Source of the DNA: Escherichia marmotae
Lineage (GTDB): Bacteria > Pseudomonadota > Gammaproteobacteria > Enterobacterales > Enterobacteriaceae
NCBI RefSeq assembly: GCF_002900365.1
Contig: NZ_CP025979.1
Coordinates: 2,170,001 to 2,234,000 of the forward strand
Reading direction: 5' to 3'
Length of the DNA: 64,000 bases
The notes beneath the pieces were generated by a model that saw nothing but the letters and a program-made list of their open reading frames with translations, ran no database searches and was not told where the DNA came from. Both the position numbers and the translations under genes were made by a program. Shown piece after piece: positions 1 through 8,532 of this stretch; position 1 is the stretch's first letter; each line of letters begins with the position of its first letter.

Positions 1-42
1 TTCGTCAACTTCCAAATATATCGTTCAAAACAGGTATCAGAT

Positions 43-294
43 ATGAAAGCACTACTAATTACTGCATTATTCATGGGATTCATTTCGGTAAATACCGCAT
101 CTGCTGCTGAGGAGATTCGTCATGCAGATGGCAAAGAAAAGATTGGTGTAGTTTCAGTCAGTAATGCCCTGACGCTTGATGAGGTATCAAATGCGCTTTC
201 TCGTAAAGCTGATGAGCAAGGAGCAACGTCGTTCAAAATCCTGTCTACGACTGGGAATAACAAACTGCATGGTGTTGCTGAAATCTATAAGTAA
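43..294 (+). CDS. ykgI: BhsA/McbA (DUF1471) family small periplasmic protein, YkgI-like
   Basis: This is an 83-residue exported protein of the BhsA/McbA/YdgH family, whose members are small periplasmic or outer-membrane-associated stress proteins. A Sec signal peptide covers about residues 1-22, with a hydrophobic run and an ASA-A cleavage site. The mature part shows the family pattern IGVVSVS, then DEVSNALSRKADEQGA, closing with HGVAEIYK. An AGG-like ribosome site lies just before the ATG. The symbol rests on its position beside ykgR, ykgM and ykgO and on remembered family sequences, so the family call is firmer than the name. Confidence 0.8.
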   Translation: MKALLITALFMGFISVNTASAAEEIRHADGKEKIGVVSVSNALTLDEVSNALSRKADEQGATSFKILSTTGNNKLHGVAEIYK

Positions 295-611
295 ATAGTA
301 ACTGACTGTTTATCATGAGCATCGATTCCATGACTTGCCCTTACGGCGAAAATACAGCCTCTGCGGGCTGTAAATACGGTGCTCTCTAAATGTGAATAGC
401 ACAATTACGCTGGGATCTTACAAGAAGAGCAGAGTAATCCTCAGGGCCAATTTCAGGTGTCGAATATGGATCACTTTTGTGCGATTAGTAATAATTGATG
501 TAATACATCTTTTCAAATTTGTGATACACCTCAAAAAATTGGTTGACCAAACTCGCTATCTATATACAAGGCGCTTATGAGGTGCGCTCTTTTTAAAGCG
601 AGGAAATACCA
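295..611. other. Intergenic stretch without a recognisable gene
   Basis: No supported gene lies here. The only structure seen is a perfect 7-bp inverted repeat (TACAGCC/GGCTGTA, 353-372), not followed by a T-tract. A 62-codon open frame at 392-580 has no ribosome site and no recognisable domain, and I regard it as chance. Confidence 0.5.
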
Positions 612-713
612 ATGAAAGAGAATAAGATACAGGAAATCAGTAATAAACTGATTAATATTGTTGTTTTTGTTGCAATTGTAGAATATGCCTATTTATTCCT
701 CCACTTCTATTAA
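612..713 (+). CDS. ykgR: Small inner-membrane protein YkgR-like, 33 residues
   Basis: This 33-codon gene starts at an ATG preceded by AGGAAATACC. The product has a charged N-terminus (MKENK) followed by one hydrophobic segment of about 20 residues (roughly 13-32) rich in Ile, Val, Phe and Tyr, as in a single-pass membrane peptide. It matches my recollection of K-12 YkgR, a 33-residue membrane protein encoded next to ykgM/ykgO. The function of YkgR is unknown. The coding call rests on the ribosome site, the length match and the neighbourhood. Confidence 0.75.
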   Translation: MKENKIQEISNKLINIVVFVAIVEYAYLFLHFY

Positions 714-1157
714 TTACATCAAAAAACAATTCCCTTAGGTGATATTTAATATATGTATCTTCTACCTCCTTCATAATAGCTATGCCTGTGGGAGAGGTAT
801 TTGTACTGTTTCAAAGGGAAGATTAAAAAAAACGTATTTGTGCCGCACTGAAAGAGATTGCGCATTGAGTCAGCATTTTAGTTACCCAATGCGCATGTTG
901 GTTCACTAAATTGCTACTTTGGCTGTGTGATAAATAATCAGCCGGTAAAGCAGAGCTTACCCACATTCTCAAATGCTTTCATACTGCTCCGCGGGTCGTG
1001 TCGTAAATCAGCAGTTCGGCTGCTGAATAGTGCCGTTACCAACGATAGCCAACAACATCTCTCACTTCCGGCACGTTCGGTTAGCTGCAGGAATCCCGCA
1101 TATCCAGGTGGTCATAGGATTTTGTTGAAATTATCTGGACGAGAATGTATCTTTATT
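714..1157. other. Intergenic stretch upstream of ykgM
   Basis: I see no supported gene here. An open frame at 927-1169 encodes a low-quality peptide without a ribosome site and overlaps the Zur operator, so I reject it. The stretch may contain decayed sequence, but nothing in it can be identified by eye. Confidence 0.45.
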
Positions 1158-1175
1158 GTTATGTTATAACGTAAC
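1158..1175. promoter_or_regulatory. Zur operator upstream of ykgM-ykgO
   Basis: GTTATGTTATAACGTAAC is an 18-bp near-palindrome that matches the known Zur box pattern around a TGTTATAACR core. It sits 11 bp before the ykgM start codon. Zur with zinc represses the zinc-free paralogues of L31 and L36, so the site fits the gene it precedes. Confidence 0.75.
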
Positions 1176-1186
1176 AGGAAGAAGTA

Positions 1187-1450
1187 ATGAAACAAAATAT
1201 CCATCCTGAATATCGTACCGTGGTGTTCCACGACACCAGTGCTGATGAGTACTTTAAAATTGGCTCCACTATCAAAACAGACCGTGAGATTGAACTGGAT
1301 GGCGTAACGTATCCGTATGTAACGATTGATGTCTCTTCAAAATCACACCCGTTCTATACCGGGAAACTGAGATCCGTTTCATCAGAAGGAAATGTGGCGC
1401 GATTTACCCAGCGTTTTGGTCGTTTTGTTAGCACGAAAAAGGGGGCATGA
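1187..1450 (+). CDS. ykgM: Ribosomal protein L31 type B (zinc-independent paralogue)
   Basis: This 87-residue protein replaces zinc-binding L31 (RpmE) on the large ribosomal subunit when zinc is scarce. It contains no cysteine, so the zinc ribbon of type A L31 is missing, as expected for the type B form. Recognisable blocks include the N-terminal MKQNIHPEYRTVVFHD and the central HPFYTGK. The gene is preceded by an AGGAAG ribosome site and a Zur box, and its stop codon overlaps the next gene (rpmJ2) by one base, so the two are translated from one message. Confidence 0.95.
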   Translation: MKQNIHPEYRTVVFHDTSADEYFKIGSTIKTDREIELDGVTYPYVTIDVSSKSHPFYTGKLRSVSSEGNVARFTQRFGRFVSTKKGA

Positions 1451-1590
1451 TGAAAGTCCTTAACTCTCTGCGCACAGCAAAAGAACGCCACCCAGACTGT
1501 CAGATTGTGAAGCGAAAAGGACGGCTATATGTCATTTGTAAATCTAATCCCCGTTTTAAGGCTGTTCAGGGGCGCAAGAAAAAGCGTTAA
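1450..1590 (+). CDS. ykgO: Ribosomal protein L36 paralogue (zinc-independent)
   Basis: This 46-residue basic protein begins MKVLNSLRTAKERHPDC and ends GRKKKR, the signature of the alternative L36. It has only two cysteines instead of the CxxC...C...H zinc ribbon of RpmJ. The ATG overlaps the final base of the ykgM stop codon. Another ATG lies one codon upstream, but family length favours the second. Expression should follow the Zur site in front of ykgM. Confidence 0.93.
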   Translation: MKVLNSLRTAKERHPDCQIVKRKGRLYVICKSNPRFKAVQGRKKKR

Positions 1591-1684
1591 CTCTGAGTTC
1601 GAAGGTTCAACAATACTTGTCTGGCTGGTCGCATAATCATGCCTGATTAATGCTGGTGTATTCAGTACGCCAGCATTAACTCAC

Positions 1685-2362
1685 CTACTGCTGACGCTGT
1701 GTATTAGCTGCATCAATCGCTTTTTGATACCACTTTTCAGCCAGTTGGGGATTTTTCTCGACGCCCAATCCCAGTGAATAAATATCACCTAAAGCCACAA
1801 AACTGGGGGCAGTGATATGATCCATTCTGTTGATATGTTTAAGATAAAGGTTTATCGCTTTTTGGTAATCGCGTTCTACACCATAACCTTGCTCATAAAG
1901 TTTCGCCAGACGATACTGCGCCGTAATATCATTATGTTTATCGCCGTTCTTATAATATTCCGCTGCTTTTTTATAGTCCTGAGAAACGCCTAATCCTCTT
2001 TCATAAATAATCCCAAGATAACGTGCAGCTTTCATTTCTCCCGCTAAGTCAGCTTGCTCAAAAAGGCTTAAGGCTTTGGCATAATCAAACGGTACGCCAT
2101 ACCCATTAAGATATAAAATCCCTAAATCCAGTTTCGCTCGGGGATTTCCGCTGGCTGCTGATTTCGTCAACCATTTAAAAGACTGAGCGTAATTCACCGT
2201 TTGATTGTAGTTTCCATTTAGGTATGCTTCCCCCAATCTGGCTTGTGCTTCTGCATCTCCTTGAGCAGAGCGTGTAAGTATTTCGTCAAAATTCATTTTT
2301 GATGCCGTATCTGCATATACAGATGCAGAAAAAAATAGAATTACAAATAATAATGTCTTCAT
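1685..2362 (-). CDS. Exported Sel1-repeat protein
   Basis: This protein of about 225 residues has a Sec signal peptide (MKTLLFVILFFSASVYA) followed by five or six Sel1-type repeats of about 36 residues. Repeat blocks such as AQARLGEAYLNG, AKLDLGILYLNGYGV, ARYLGIIYERGLGV and AQYRLAKLYEQGYGV are easily seen. Sel1 repeats form helical solenoids used for protein binding. I chose the start five codons inside the longest frame because it has a GAGA ribosome site and gives a clean signal peptide. It lies 59 bp downstream of the esterase gene on the same strand, so co-transcription is likely. The partner and role are unknown. Confidence 0.8.
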   Translation of the reverse strand: MKTLLFVILFFSASVYADTASKMNFDEILTRSAQGDAEAQARLGEAYLNGNYNQTVNYAQSFKWLTKSAASGNPRAKLDLGILYLNGYGVPFDYAKALSLFEQADLAGEMKAARYLGIIYERGLGVSQDYKKAAEYYKNGDKHNDITAQYRLAKLYEQGYGVERDYQKAINLYLKHINRMDHITAPSFVALGDIYSLGLGVEKNPQLAEKWYQKAIDAANTQRQQ

Positions 2363-2421
2363 TCTGTCTCTCGGCAAAAATGACTGCCAACACGTTACCT
2401 GATGACAGTCTGGTCTATTTT

Positions 2422-3717
2422 TTATTGTTTACGTTGGTTAAATAACCATTCGCGAATAGGTTCTATGCTGTAAGCAATACGCCATGTGTTACGATGCCCA
2501 CTTGCCCCTTCTCGCGAAGAGTATTCATCAAATACACTGTCTTTTATAAAAACGGTATAACGGATATTAGTTTGTTCTTCAAACAAAGTGTCGGCAGCAA
2601 ATCGATATTGCTCAGGCTCCCACTGGCCATTCCATGCCGCGCGAGAAACCTTTCCGTCAAATTGCTCAAGACGTTCAGTAATCGCGTTGAAGCTGGGAAA
2701 AGCTCCTGAATCATCCTCTGAGGCCATAAACCATAATTTGTTTTTAGCTATTGGAGCAACCTGTTCCGCATCCCACTTTCCTGCAACCAGGTAACTTGCT
2801 GTGAAAAAATCAGGATATTTAATATTCATGGCGATGGCCAGCATACATCCCCCTGACTGACCAGTAACATAAATACGCTCAGGATCTATTTTATATTCTT
2901 TTACCAAATACTGAACAAGATTTATTGTTGTATCAAGCAATGTTGAGGTACGCCAGTCATCATCAGCAATGATTTCATTATATTGAGGAGCTAAAACATA
3001 ACAGGGGCGTTTCATTTGCTCTTCAGGTTCTGTCCAAATTACTGCGCCTAACCCCTGAAACAGAGTCGTTGTAACTTGTGCACTGGTAGCCCCTGCATCA
3101 TGCATAAAAAGAACCAGTGGTAATGGTTTATTTTGTTCTTCAGGAATAAAGAAATTATATTTTAGTATTTTCCCGCTTTCTTTATCTTTATATTCATCTT
3201 GTCTAAAACTATCCACTACCAGATTTGAAACGGCGTTAGTTTCCAGTGTGGTATTTTGTGTGACGACAACAGCAGAAGCATCTTTATATTTAATTGTTTG
3301 GTTTAGTTTTTCTCCTGCAACCCAGGTAGGTTTACCTTGCCCTTGTTTGGGCGCTGCTTTTTGTATTGTTGGGTCCGTTATAGTTTCTTGCCATTCATTT
3401 TGTGGTTTGCTGTGTTCCAGTTCAAGTATCGCGTACTTACCTGATTTTGCTTCAACCAAAGCTGTTGACTGGCTGACAAATGTTTTATTGATGTGATAAT
3501 TTTTTACACTAAACTCTATTGTTGAAAGTTCTTCCTTGTTTATAGGTTTTTCAAATTCTACAGCGATCGCAATAAGTCGAACTCCGTCACCAAAAACTTG
3601 TGTAATAGCTGTAGCATTTATTGCTTTGTTATTTGTGTTTGCAAATACAATGCGAGGCATTGAAACAATTAAAGCACCCGCAACACTTTTAATTAAAAAC
3701 TCTCTGCGCGTCGGCAT
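2422..3717 (-). CDS. Tat-exported alpha/beta-hydrolase (esterase/depolymerase-like)
   Basis: This 431-residue protein begins with a twin-arginine leader (RREFLIK, then a hydrophobic run ending FAN), so it should be exported folded to the periplasm. About residues 30-180 form an Ig-like N-terminal part typical of multidomain esterases. The rest is an alpha/beta-hydrolase with VLFMHDAG as the oxyanion-hole region and the nucleophile elbow GQSGG. The late GHRNTW block may carry the catalytic His. PHB-depolymerase-like esterases have this layout, but the substrate cannot be told. It lies between a methyltransferase gene and a Sel1 gene on the same strand. Confidence 0.8.
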   Translation of the reverse strand: MPTRREFLIKSVAGALIVSMPRIVFANTNNKAINATAITQVFGDGVRLIAIAVEFEKPINKEELSTIEFSVKNYHINKTFVSQSTALVEAKSGKYAILELEHSKPQNEWQETITDPTIQKAAPKQGQGKPTWVAGEKLNQTIKYKDASAVVVTQNTTLETNAVSNLVVDSFRQDEYKDKESGKILKYNFFIPEEQNKPLPLVLFMHDAGATSAQVTTTLFQGLGAVIWTEPEEQMKRPCYVLAPQYNEIIADDDWRTSTLLDTTINLVQYLVKEYKIDPERIYVTGQSGGCMLAIAMNIKYPDFFTASYLVAGKWDAEQVAPIAKNKLWFMASEDDSGAFPSFNAITERLEQFDGKVSRAAWNGQWEPEQYRFAADTLFEEQTNIRYTVFIKDSVFDEYSSREGASGHRNTWRIAYSIEPIREWLFNQRKQ

Positions 3718-3805
3718 AAATGCCCCTTTACTTCTGATAAAAAGTAGATGAGTATCAGTATGAACAAGGACTATGATTTTTCAACTTTATCATTCGTACT
3801 TATAT

Positions 3806-4453
3806 TTAACTTATCTTCAGTGCTAACTCTGTACCTCGTTTTATCGGTAATGTTATAGAAATAAAACCATTCTGTGGATCACGAACATAAGATAAAAAAT
3901 CTGGTTCTGCGTTATCATTTAATATATATCCTCCCACTCGTAGCTGCGGCGCAACAATCTCAGTAACCTGACGAGCAAGACTTGGGGCATCAGCAAGAGG
4001 GAAACCATCAATAAGAATAAAATCGACAGGACCACCGAGATCTTTCAGCGTTTCTCTCGCATCACCGACACGAATATCAACAAAAGACGTAAGACCAGCC
4101 TCTGCCAGATTTCGGGACGCGACTTCAGCCTTTTCCCGAACCATTTCAGAACCAATCACCAGTCCGCCACCATTATCTTTCATCGCAGCGGCAAAATAGA
4201 GTGCTGACATACCTACAGAAGTTGCAAAGTCCACAACACGAGTGGCTTTCATTGCCCGGCACAGTAAGTAGATAAGTTCCCCCTGCTCTGGGGCTATGGA
4301 AAAGCCATAACCGGAAAATTTTTCAGGATCAAGTACAGGAGCTTCGCGAAACATCTCCTGCGGGGGATGTTTACGTTCATTATTCATGCGTTCCAGAACA
4401 CGTATAACCTGGGGATCACGAATGGGGCTGATGCTATTATTTAATCGACTCAT
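3806..4453 (-). CDS. SAM-dependent O-methyltransferase family protein
   Basis: This 215-residue protein has the class I methyltransferase core. Motif I appears as VVDFATSVGMSALYFA, the acidic loop follows at about GSEM, and the motif IV/VI segments are DFILIDGFPL and VGGYILNDNA. This resembles catechol- or CoA-type O-methyltransferases (family 3), but its substrate is unknown. It is divergent from the TetR-family gene, with a large palindromic operator between them, and it heads the putative operon with the esterase and Sel1 genes. Confidence 0.8.
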   Translation of the reverse strand: MSRLNNSISPIRDPQVIRVLERMNNERKHPPQEMFREAPVLDPEKFSGYGFSIAPEQGELIYLLCRAMKATRVVDFATSVGMSALYFAAAMKDNGGGLVIGSEMVREKAEVASRNLAEAGLTSFVDIRVGDARETLKDLGGPVDFILIDGFPLADAPSLARQVTEIVAPQLRVGGYILNDNAEPDFLSYVRDPQNGFISITLPIKRGTELALKIS

Positions 4454-4532
4454 AAATAAGGACCTGTATTTTATGAAGTGATGTTACCTAGTTGTTTTCA
4501 TACACCATGTTATGATCATTGCTTATGTTGTT

Positions 4533-4575
4533 GGTATAGTGATACCATTTTTGGTACTGGTCAAGTACCAAAAAT
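4533..4575. promoter_or_regulatory. Twin palindromic operator between methyltransferase and tetR genes
   Basis: Two adjoining inverted repeats are present. The first has arms GGTAT and ATACC (4533-4546). The second has perfect 11-bp arms ATTTTTGGTAC and GTACCAAAAAT around a 7-bp centre (4547-4575). They sit just before the regulator's ribosome site (AGGAG, 4582-4586) and about 80 bp before the divergent methyltransferase start. A TetR-family repressor normally binds such a site, so autoregulation plus control of the divergent operon is the likely arrangement. Confidence 0.7.
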
Positions 4576-4589
4576 AAATACAGGAGTAA

Positions 4590-5276
4590 ATGTCTTTGAT
4601 GAACAAGAGCGAAGTGAGTACACCGGTGCGACGGGGAAGACCCAAAAGTGCGGGACTTGATGAGCGTAAGAAAGCAATAGTTATTGGTGCGTATAGTGCC
4701 TTCATTGAGCTTGGTTTTGCCCAAACCTCAACCACAGAAATTGCTCGTCGGGCAAAAGTATCAAAAAGAACAATTTATGAAGTATTCAGTAATAAAAAGG
4801 AAATTTTTTCTGAAGTAATTAAAGAATATAAAACCCTGTTCCTCGATCTTCCAAGACCGGAAAACGAGATGCTTCCTATTAATGAAACTCTGTTTCGCAT
4901 ATTCCGATTAGATATAAGTCAGGAAGAAGCTAAAGAGAGAGAAGCACTCTTAAAATTAATGACACGTGAATCAATTCTTTTTCCAGAGCTTTCAGACTAT
5001 TTATATGCCACTAAAACGCTTCATTCAAGAGAACTGTTAATAGAATGGCTGGATATTCAACAAGCTCAAGGGCGTATTGCTGTTAAAAACACGGGTAATT
5101 GCGCGGGGATGCTAATGGATATTGTTTTTGGCGCATTAATTCCTCGTCGATGGGTTTTGGACGTTAATGAAGATCAGACACTAACACCTGAAGGTCGTCA
5201 GCAGCAACTTGAGGAAATAAAAGAGCGTATCGAAACCGTTATACAAGGGATCAAAACTGAGCCTGCTCATCCATAG
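4590..5276 (+). CDS. TetR/AcrR-family transcriptional regulator
   Basis: This 228-residue regulator has a basic N-terminal tail (RRGRPKSAG), a classic TetR helix-turn-helix (TSTTEIARRAKVSKRTIYEVFSNK, about residues 48-71) and an all-helical C-terminal ligand domain. AGGAG precedes the chosen ATG; a second ATG lies three codons later. It is divergent from the methyltransferase operon and separated from it by strong palindromes. Its inducer is unknown. Confidence 0.88.
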   Translation: MSLMNKSEVSTPVRRGRPKSAGLDERKKAIVIGAYSAFIELGFAQTSTTEIARRAKVSKRTIYEVFSNKKEIFSEVIKEYKTLFLDLPRPENEMLPINETLFRIFRLDISQEEAKEREALLKLMTRESILFPELSDYLYATKTLHSRELLIEWLDIQQAQGRIAVKNTGNCAGMLMDIVFGALIPRRWVLDVNEDQTLTPEGRQQQLEEIKERIETVIQGIKTEPAHP

Positions 5277-5433
5277 CATTTGATGGACGTTTTTTATGCA
5301 AATTACTAGGTAGCACTCATACTTTATACAAATAATCTTGCCATCAAAGATGAAACCGGCTTACTCAATCTGACTGATGAAAGTGTCGAAAAGCGCCGGA
5401 AGGCGCAGGATGAAAAATATTTAATACGCGTTG

Positions 5434-6207
5434 CTAATCCGGAATAACACCATCGACAATAAGTTGTAACAAGCCCTGAGAACAATGCTCTATCCGTCCA
5501 CGAATATGATATACACTAGCCAGATTCTCTGGCGTAATGACCTCTTCTGGATTTCCGCTGGCAATAAGTTTACCTTTTTTTAGCATGACGACATAATCAC
5601 CGTATCGTAATGCGATATTTATATCATGAACTACCATAACTGTGACTATATTGCGACTCCTTGTCTCGCTTCTGACTAAATCCATAACATGAAACTGGTG
5701 GTTTAAGTCCAATGCACTCAGTGGCTCATCCAGTAGTAATATAGATGGATTTCGGGCCAATGATTGTGCCAGCCCAACCAGTTGCCGCTGACCTCCGGAT
5801 AATTGATCCAGATAACAAAAGGCCAGATGTTCTATTCCTAGTTGTCTGAGAATAGCTATTGATTGTGTTTTTTCATCTATGCTCCCTATCTTTGAAGCAC
5901 GCAGAGCAACAAAAATAGATTCCAGCACATTCAAATGCACGTCATGCGGTAAGAACTGTGGTAGAAATATTGTACTGTCGGCACGGGCTGAAAATGGCAT
6001 CTGCATAAGGTTGACCCCATCAAGAAATATATTACCGCTAACCTTATTCAGCCCCGCCAGGGCACGTAGCAACGTCGACTTTCCACAACCATTTGGCCCC
6101 AGAATGATGGTTATTTTTCCGCGAGGAAGTTCAGATAAACTAAGATCACATATTACGTTTTTTTTCTGATAACCCGCGTTTAATTTATACAGTGAAAGGC
6201 CTTTCAT
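5434..6207 (-). CDS. FecE/MolC-type ABC transporter ATPase
   Basis: This 257-residue ATPase energises uptake through the adjacent FecCD-type permease. It has Walker A (GPNGCGKST, about residues 38-46), the ABC signature LSGGQRQ, Walker B (ILLLDEPLSALD) and the switch His in VVHDI. Its start overlaps the permease stop codon by 4 bp (ATGA), so the two are translationally coupled. FecE/FhuC/BtuD relatives serve siderophores, haem, B12 or, in MolBCA, molybdate. The ModE box upstream of this divergent cluster points to molybdate or tungstate. Confidence 0.9.
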   Translation of the reverse strand: MKGLSLYKLNAGYQKKNVICDLSLSELPRGKITIILGPNGCGKSTLLRALAGLNKVSGNIFLDGVNLMQMPFSARADSTIFLPQFLPHDVHLNVLESIFVALRASKIGSIDEKTQSIAILRQLGIEHLAFCYLDQLSGGQRQLVGLAQSLARNPSILLLDEPLSALDLNHQFHVMDLVRSETRSRNIVTVMVVHDINIALRYGDYVVMLKKGKLIASGNPEEVITPENLASVYHIRGRIEHCSQGLLQLIVDGVIPD

Positions 6208-7271
6208 AACAAACTCCTGCGATAACGCAGAATAATACTAATAAATAATGGAACACCAACAAGTGATGTGACAATACCAATCGGGATAATGACACCAGGA
6301 ATAATACTTTTCGAGGCAATTGAAGCCAGAGAGAGCACCAGACCTCCAGTTAATGTGCTTCCCGTCAGATAAAAACGATGTTCCTCACCAAATAGCATTC
6401 GGGAAATATGCGGAGAGACAAGACCAATAAAACCAATCGGACCAACGAAGGCTACCGACAATGCAGCAAGTAAACTTATACGTAACAGGGAAGAAAGACG
6501 CAGTTGATAAGCATTGATACCAAACCCCATAGCCCTCTCTTCTCCCATGCGCAATGCTGTAAGTTGCCATGAGCGAGAAAATGACCATAGAAAAACAATG
6601 ATAAACACGCCTAATAAAACGCCCAGTCTGCTCCAGGATGCACGAGCCAGACTGCCCATTGTCCAGAATACCAGTCCCTGGAGAGTATCCTCATCCGCAA
6701 TAAACTGCATCATTGCCACAAGTGCATTGAATGTGAATACCAATGCGATACCCAGAAGAATCACTCCCGAAGTTGCTATTCTTAGCCAACGAGACATGCT
6801 ATCGAGTAATAAAGCTGACAGAAGAGAAAATATAAAAGCGTTTGCTGGAACAAACCATGTTGCCGATATACCAGGAATACCGATCCCCAGGACAATAGCC
6901 AGAGCTGCACCAAATGCCGCCGCAGAGGAAACCCCAAGTGTAAAGGGACTGGCTAATGGATTGTTGAGGATCGTCTGCATTTCTGCGCCCGCGAGTCCCA
7001 AAGCCATGCCAACCAGCAAAGCCATTAAGGCGTAGGGTAATCGGATTTCCCAAACAATGACCTGGATGCTGGTATCAGAGCTAAATGGATGCACTAATGC
7101 GTGCCATAACTCACTGACTGACAAACTGGAAGAACCCAGAATAATATCCAGAAATAGTGAGAAAAGTGTCGCCAGTGTTATTATTGAAATCAATATAATT
7201 CGTTTACGGACAAGTTGGTGGTACTGATACTCTATCGCATCAGGTGATTGTGAATAGATGAGGTACGGCAA
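6204..7271 (-). CDS. FecCD-family ABC transporter permease
   Basis: This 355-residue inner-membrane protein has about ten hydrophobic segments. It carries conserved FecCD blocks: RLPYALMALLVGMALGLAGA, NNPLASPFTLGVSSAAAFGA, and FVGPIGFIGLVSPHISRM with the coupling-helix GxxGFxGLxxPH motif. The family forms homodimeric channels for large or oxyanion substrates. It is divergent from the binding-protein gene across a 209-bp region containing a ModE-type box. Family membership alone does not fix the substrate; the regulatory site and the ModA-like neighbour suggest molybdate or tungstate. Confidence 0.9.
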   Translation of the reverse strand: MPYLIYSQSPDAIEYQYHQLVRKRIILISIITLATLFSLFLDIILGSSSLSVSELWHALVHPFSSDTSIQVIVWEIRLPYALMALLVGMALGLAGAEMQTILNNPLASPFTLGVSSAAAFGAALAIVLGIGIPGISATWFVPANAFIFSLLSALLLDSMSRWLRIATSGVILLGIALVFTFNALVAMMQFIADEDTLQGLVFWTMGSLARASWSRLGVLLGVFIIVFLWSFSRSWQLTALRMGEERAMGFGINAYQLRLSSLLRISLLAALSVAFVGPIGFIGLVSPHISRMLFGEEHRFYLTGSTLTGGLVLSLASIASKSIIPGVIIPIGIVTSLVGVPLFISIILRYRRSLL

Positions 7272-7435
7272 CGTAACGACTCCTTTATCTCTGCTATTCT
7301 GGCAATACGTCTTTGGGGTTACAGATAACTGAATTGAAAGTTTCTGCTGAACAAATAAAAATCACATTCTCTTCATATAACCACATCAAAAATATCCCCG
7401 AATCACTTTTCCCAGCGCCTGACTGGTGTTACCAT

Positions 7436-7463
7436 TTCGATATATAACCATTTATATACCGAT
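7436..7463. promoter_or_regulatory. ModE (molybdate-responsive) binding box
   Basis: The left half TTCGATATATA, a 6-bp spacer ACCATT and the right half TATATACCGAT fit the published ModE pattern ATCGnTATATA-N6-TATATAnCGAT at every fixed position but the first. The box lies 17 bp before the binding-protein start codon, where ModE-molybdate would block transcription. I recall the consensus from the literature and did not search for it. Confidence 0.8.
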
Positions 7464-7480
7464 TTTTAGTGTGATGGAAT

Positions 7481-8530
7481 ATGAAAATAAATAATAAGTT
7501 GTTTTTATTAATGATTTTTTTGCTTTCTTTATCATTTACTACGCAAGCTGAACGAACTTTCACCGATCAGATTGGTCGTGAGGTGAAAGTACCCGACAAA
7601 GTTGATCGTATTGTTGTACTTCAACATCAAACTTTGAATCTTTTAGTGCAGATGAATGCCACCGATAAAATCGTGGGTGTTATGTCAAACTGGAAACAGC
7701 AACTTGGCAGCAATTATGCACGTCTTGCACCAGAATTAGTCAGCAAGGCATCATTAGGAGATTTAACCCATGTCGATGCTGAAAAATTGGTGGCCTTGCA
7801 TCCACAGGTCGTTTTTGTCACCAATTATGCGCCGCAAGAAATGATCGACAAAATCAGTAGCCTTGGAATTCCAGCAGTAGCAATTTCTTTGCGGCACGAT
7901 GACGAGGGAGAGAAGAATAAACTTAATCCAACAATGGCTGATGAAGAACAGGCTTACGTAAAAGGGCTATATGAAGGGATTATGCTGATAGGCAATATCA
8001 TCAATAAGCCTGAAGAGGCTAAAGCGTTAATCAAGGCCACTGAAAATGGTCGTAATATTGTGAGTGAGCGGCTGCAGAATCTACCCGAAGAAAAGCGTAT
8101 TCGTGCCTATATGGCTAATCCAGAATTGACAACGTATGGTTCCGGAAAATACACAGGATTAATGATGAAACATGCCGGTGCAGTAAACGTCGCCGCGTCC
8201 ACCATTAAAGGGTTCAAACAAGTCTCAATGGAACAAGTAATTGCATGGAATCCTCAGGTAATTTTTGTGCAAAATCGCTACCCTGGCGTGGTGAATGAAA
8301 TACGGTCAAATCCGCAATGGCAGGTAATAGATGCTGTCAAAAATCATCGTGTTTATTTGATGCCAGAGTATGCAAAAGCATGGGGTTATCCGATGCCCGA
8401 GGCTATGGGTATTGGAGAGTTGTGGATGGCGAAAAAACTGTATCCTGAAAAATTCAATGATATCGATATGCATAAAATAGCCAATGACTGGTATAGAAAG
8501 TTTTACCGTACTAATTATCAAGGTGAATAA
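7481..8530 (+). CDS. Periplasmic metal/oxyanion-binding protein (MolA/FecB-like)
   Basis: This 349-residue protein has a Sec signal peptide (about residues 1-23, ending TTQA) and a two-lobed Peripla_BP_2 (TroA-like) fold. The starting block is DQIGREVKVPDKVDRIVVL, with KLVALHPQVVFV in the middle and VIAWNPQVIFVQ in the second lobe. It would bind substrate for the divergent permease and ATPase. TroA-like proteins paired with FecCD permeases carry siderophores, haem, B12 or, in MolA, molybdate and tungstate. The immediately upstream ModE box and the downstream ModA-like gene favour molybdate or tungstate. Confidence 0.87.
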   Translation: MKINNKLFLLMIFLLSLSFTTQAERTFTDQIGREVKVPDKVDRIVVLQHQTLNLLVQMNATDKIVGVMSNWKQQLGSNYARLAPELVSKASLGDLTHVDAEKLVALHPQVVFVTNYAPQEMIDKISSLGIPAVAISLRHDDEGEKNKLNPTMADEEQAYVKGLYEGIMLIGNIINKPEEAKALIKATENGRNIVSERLQNLPEEKRIRAYMANPELTTYGSGKYTGLMMKHAGAVNVAASTIKGFKQVSMEQVIAWNPQVIFVQNRYPGVVNEIRSNPQWQVIDAVKNHRVYLMPEYAKAWGYPMPEAMGIGELWMAKKLYPEKFNDIDMHKIANDWYRKFYRTNYQGE

Positions 8531-8532
8531 TA

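Noticed and set aside
392..580. 62-codon open frame after ykgI
   Set aside because: No ribosome site, no recognisable domain, and composition unlike neighbours.
927..1169. 80-codon open frame before ykgM
   Set aside because: No ribosome site and overlaps the Zur operator; looks like chance.
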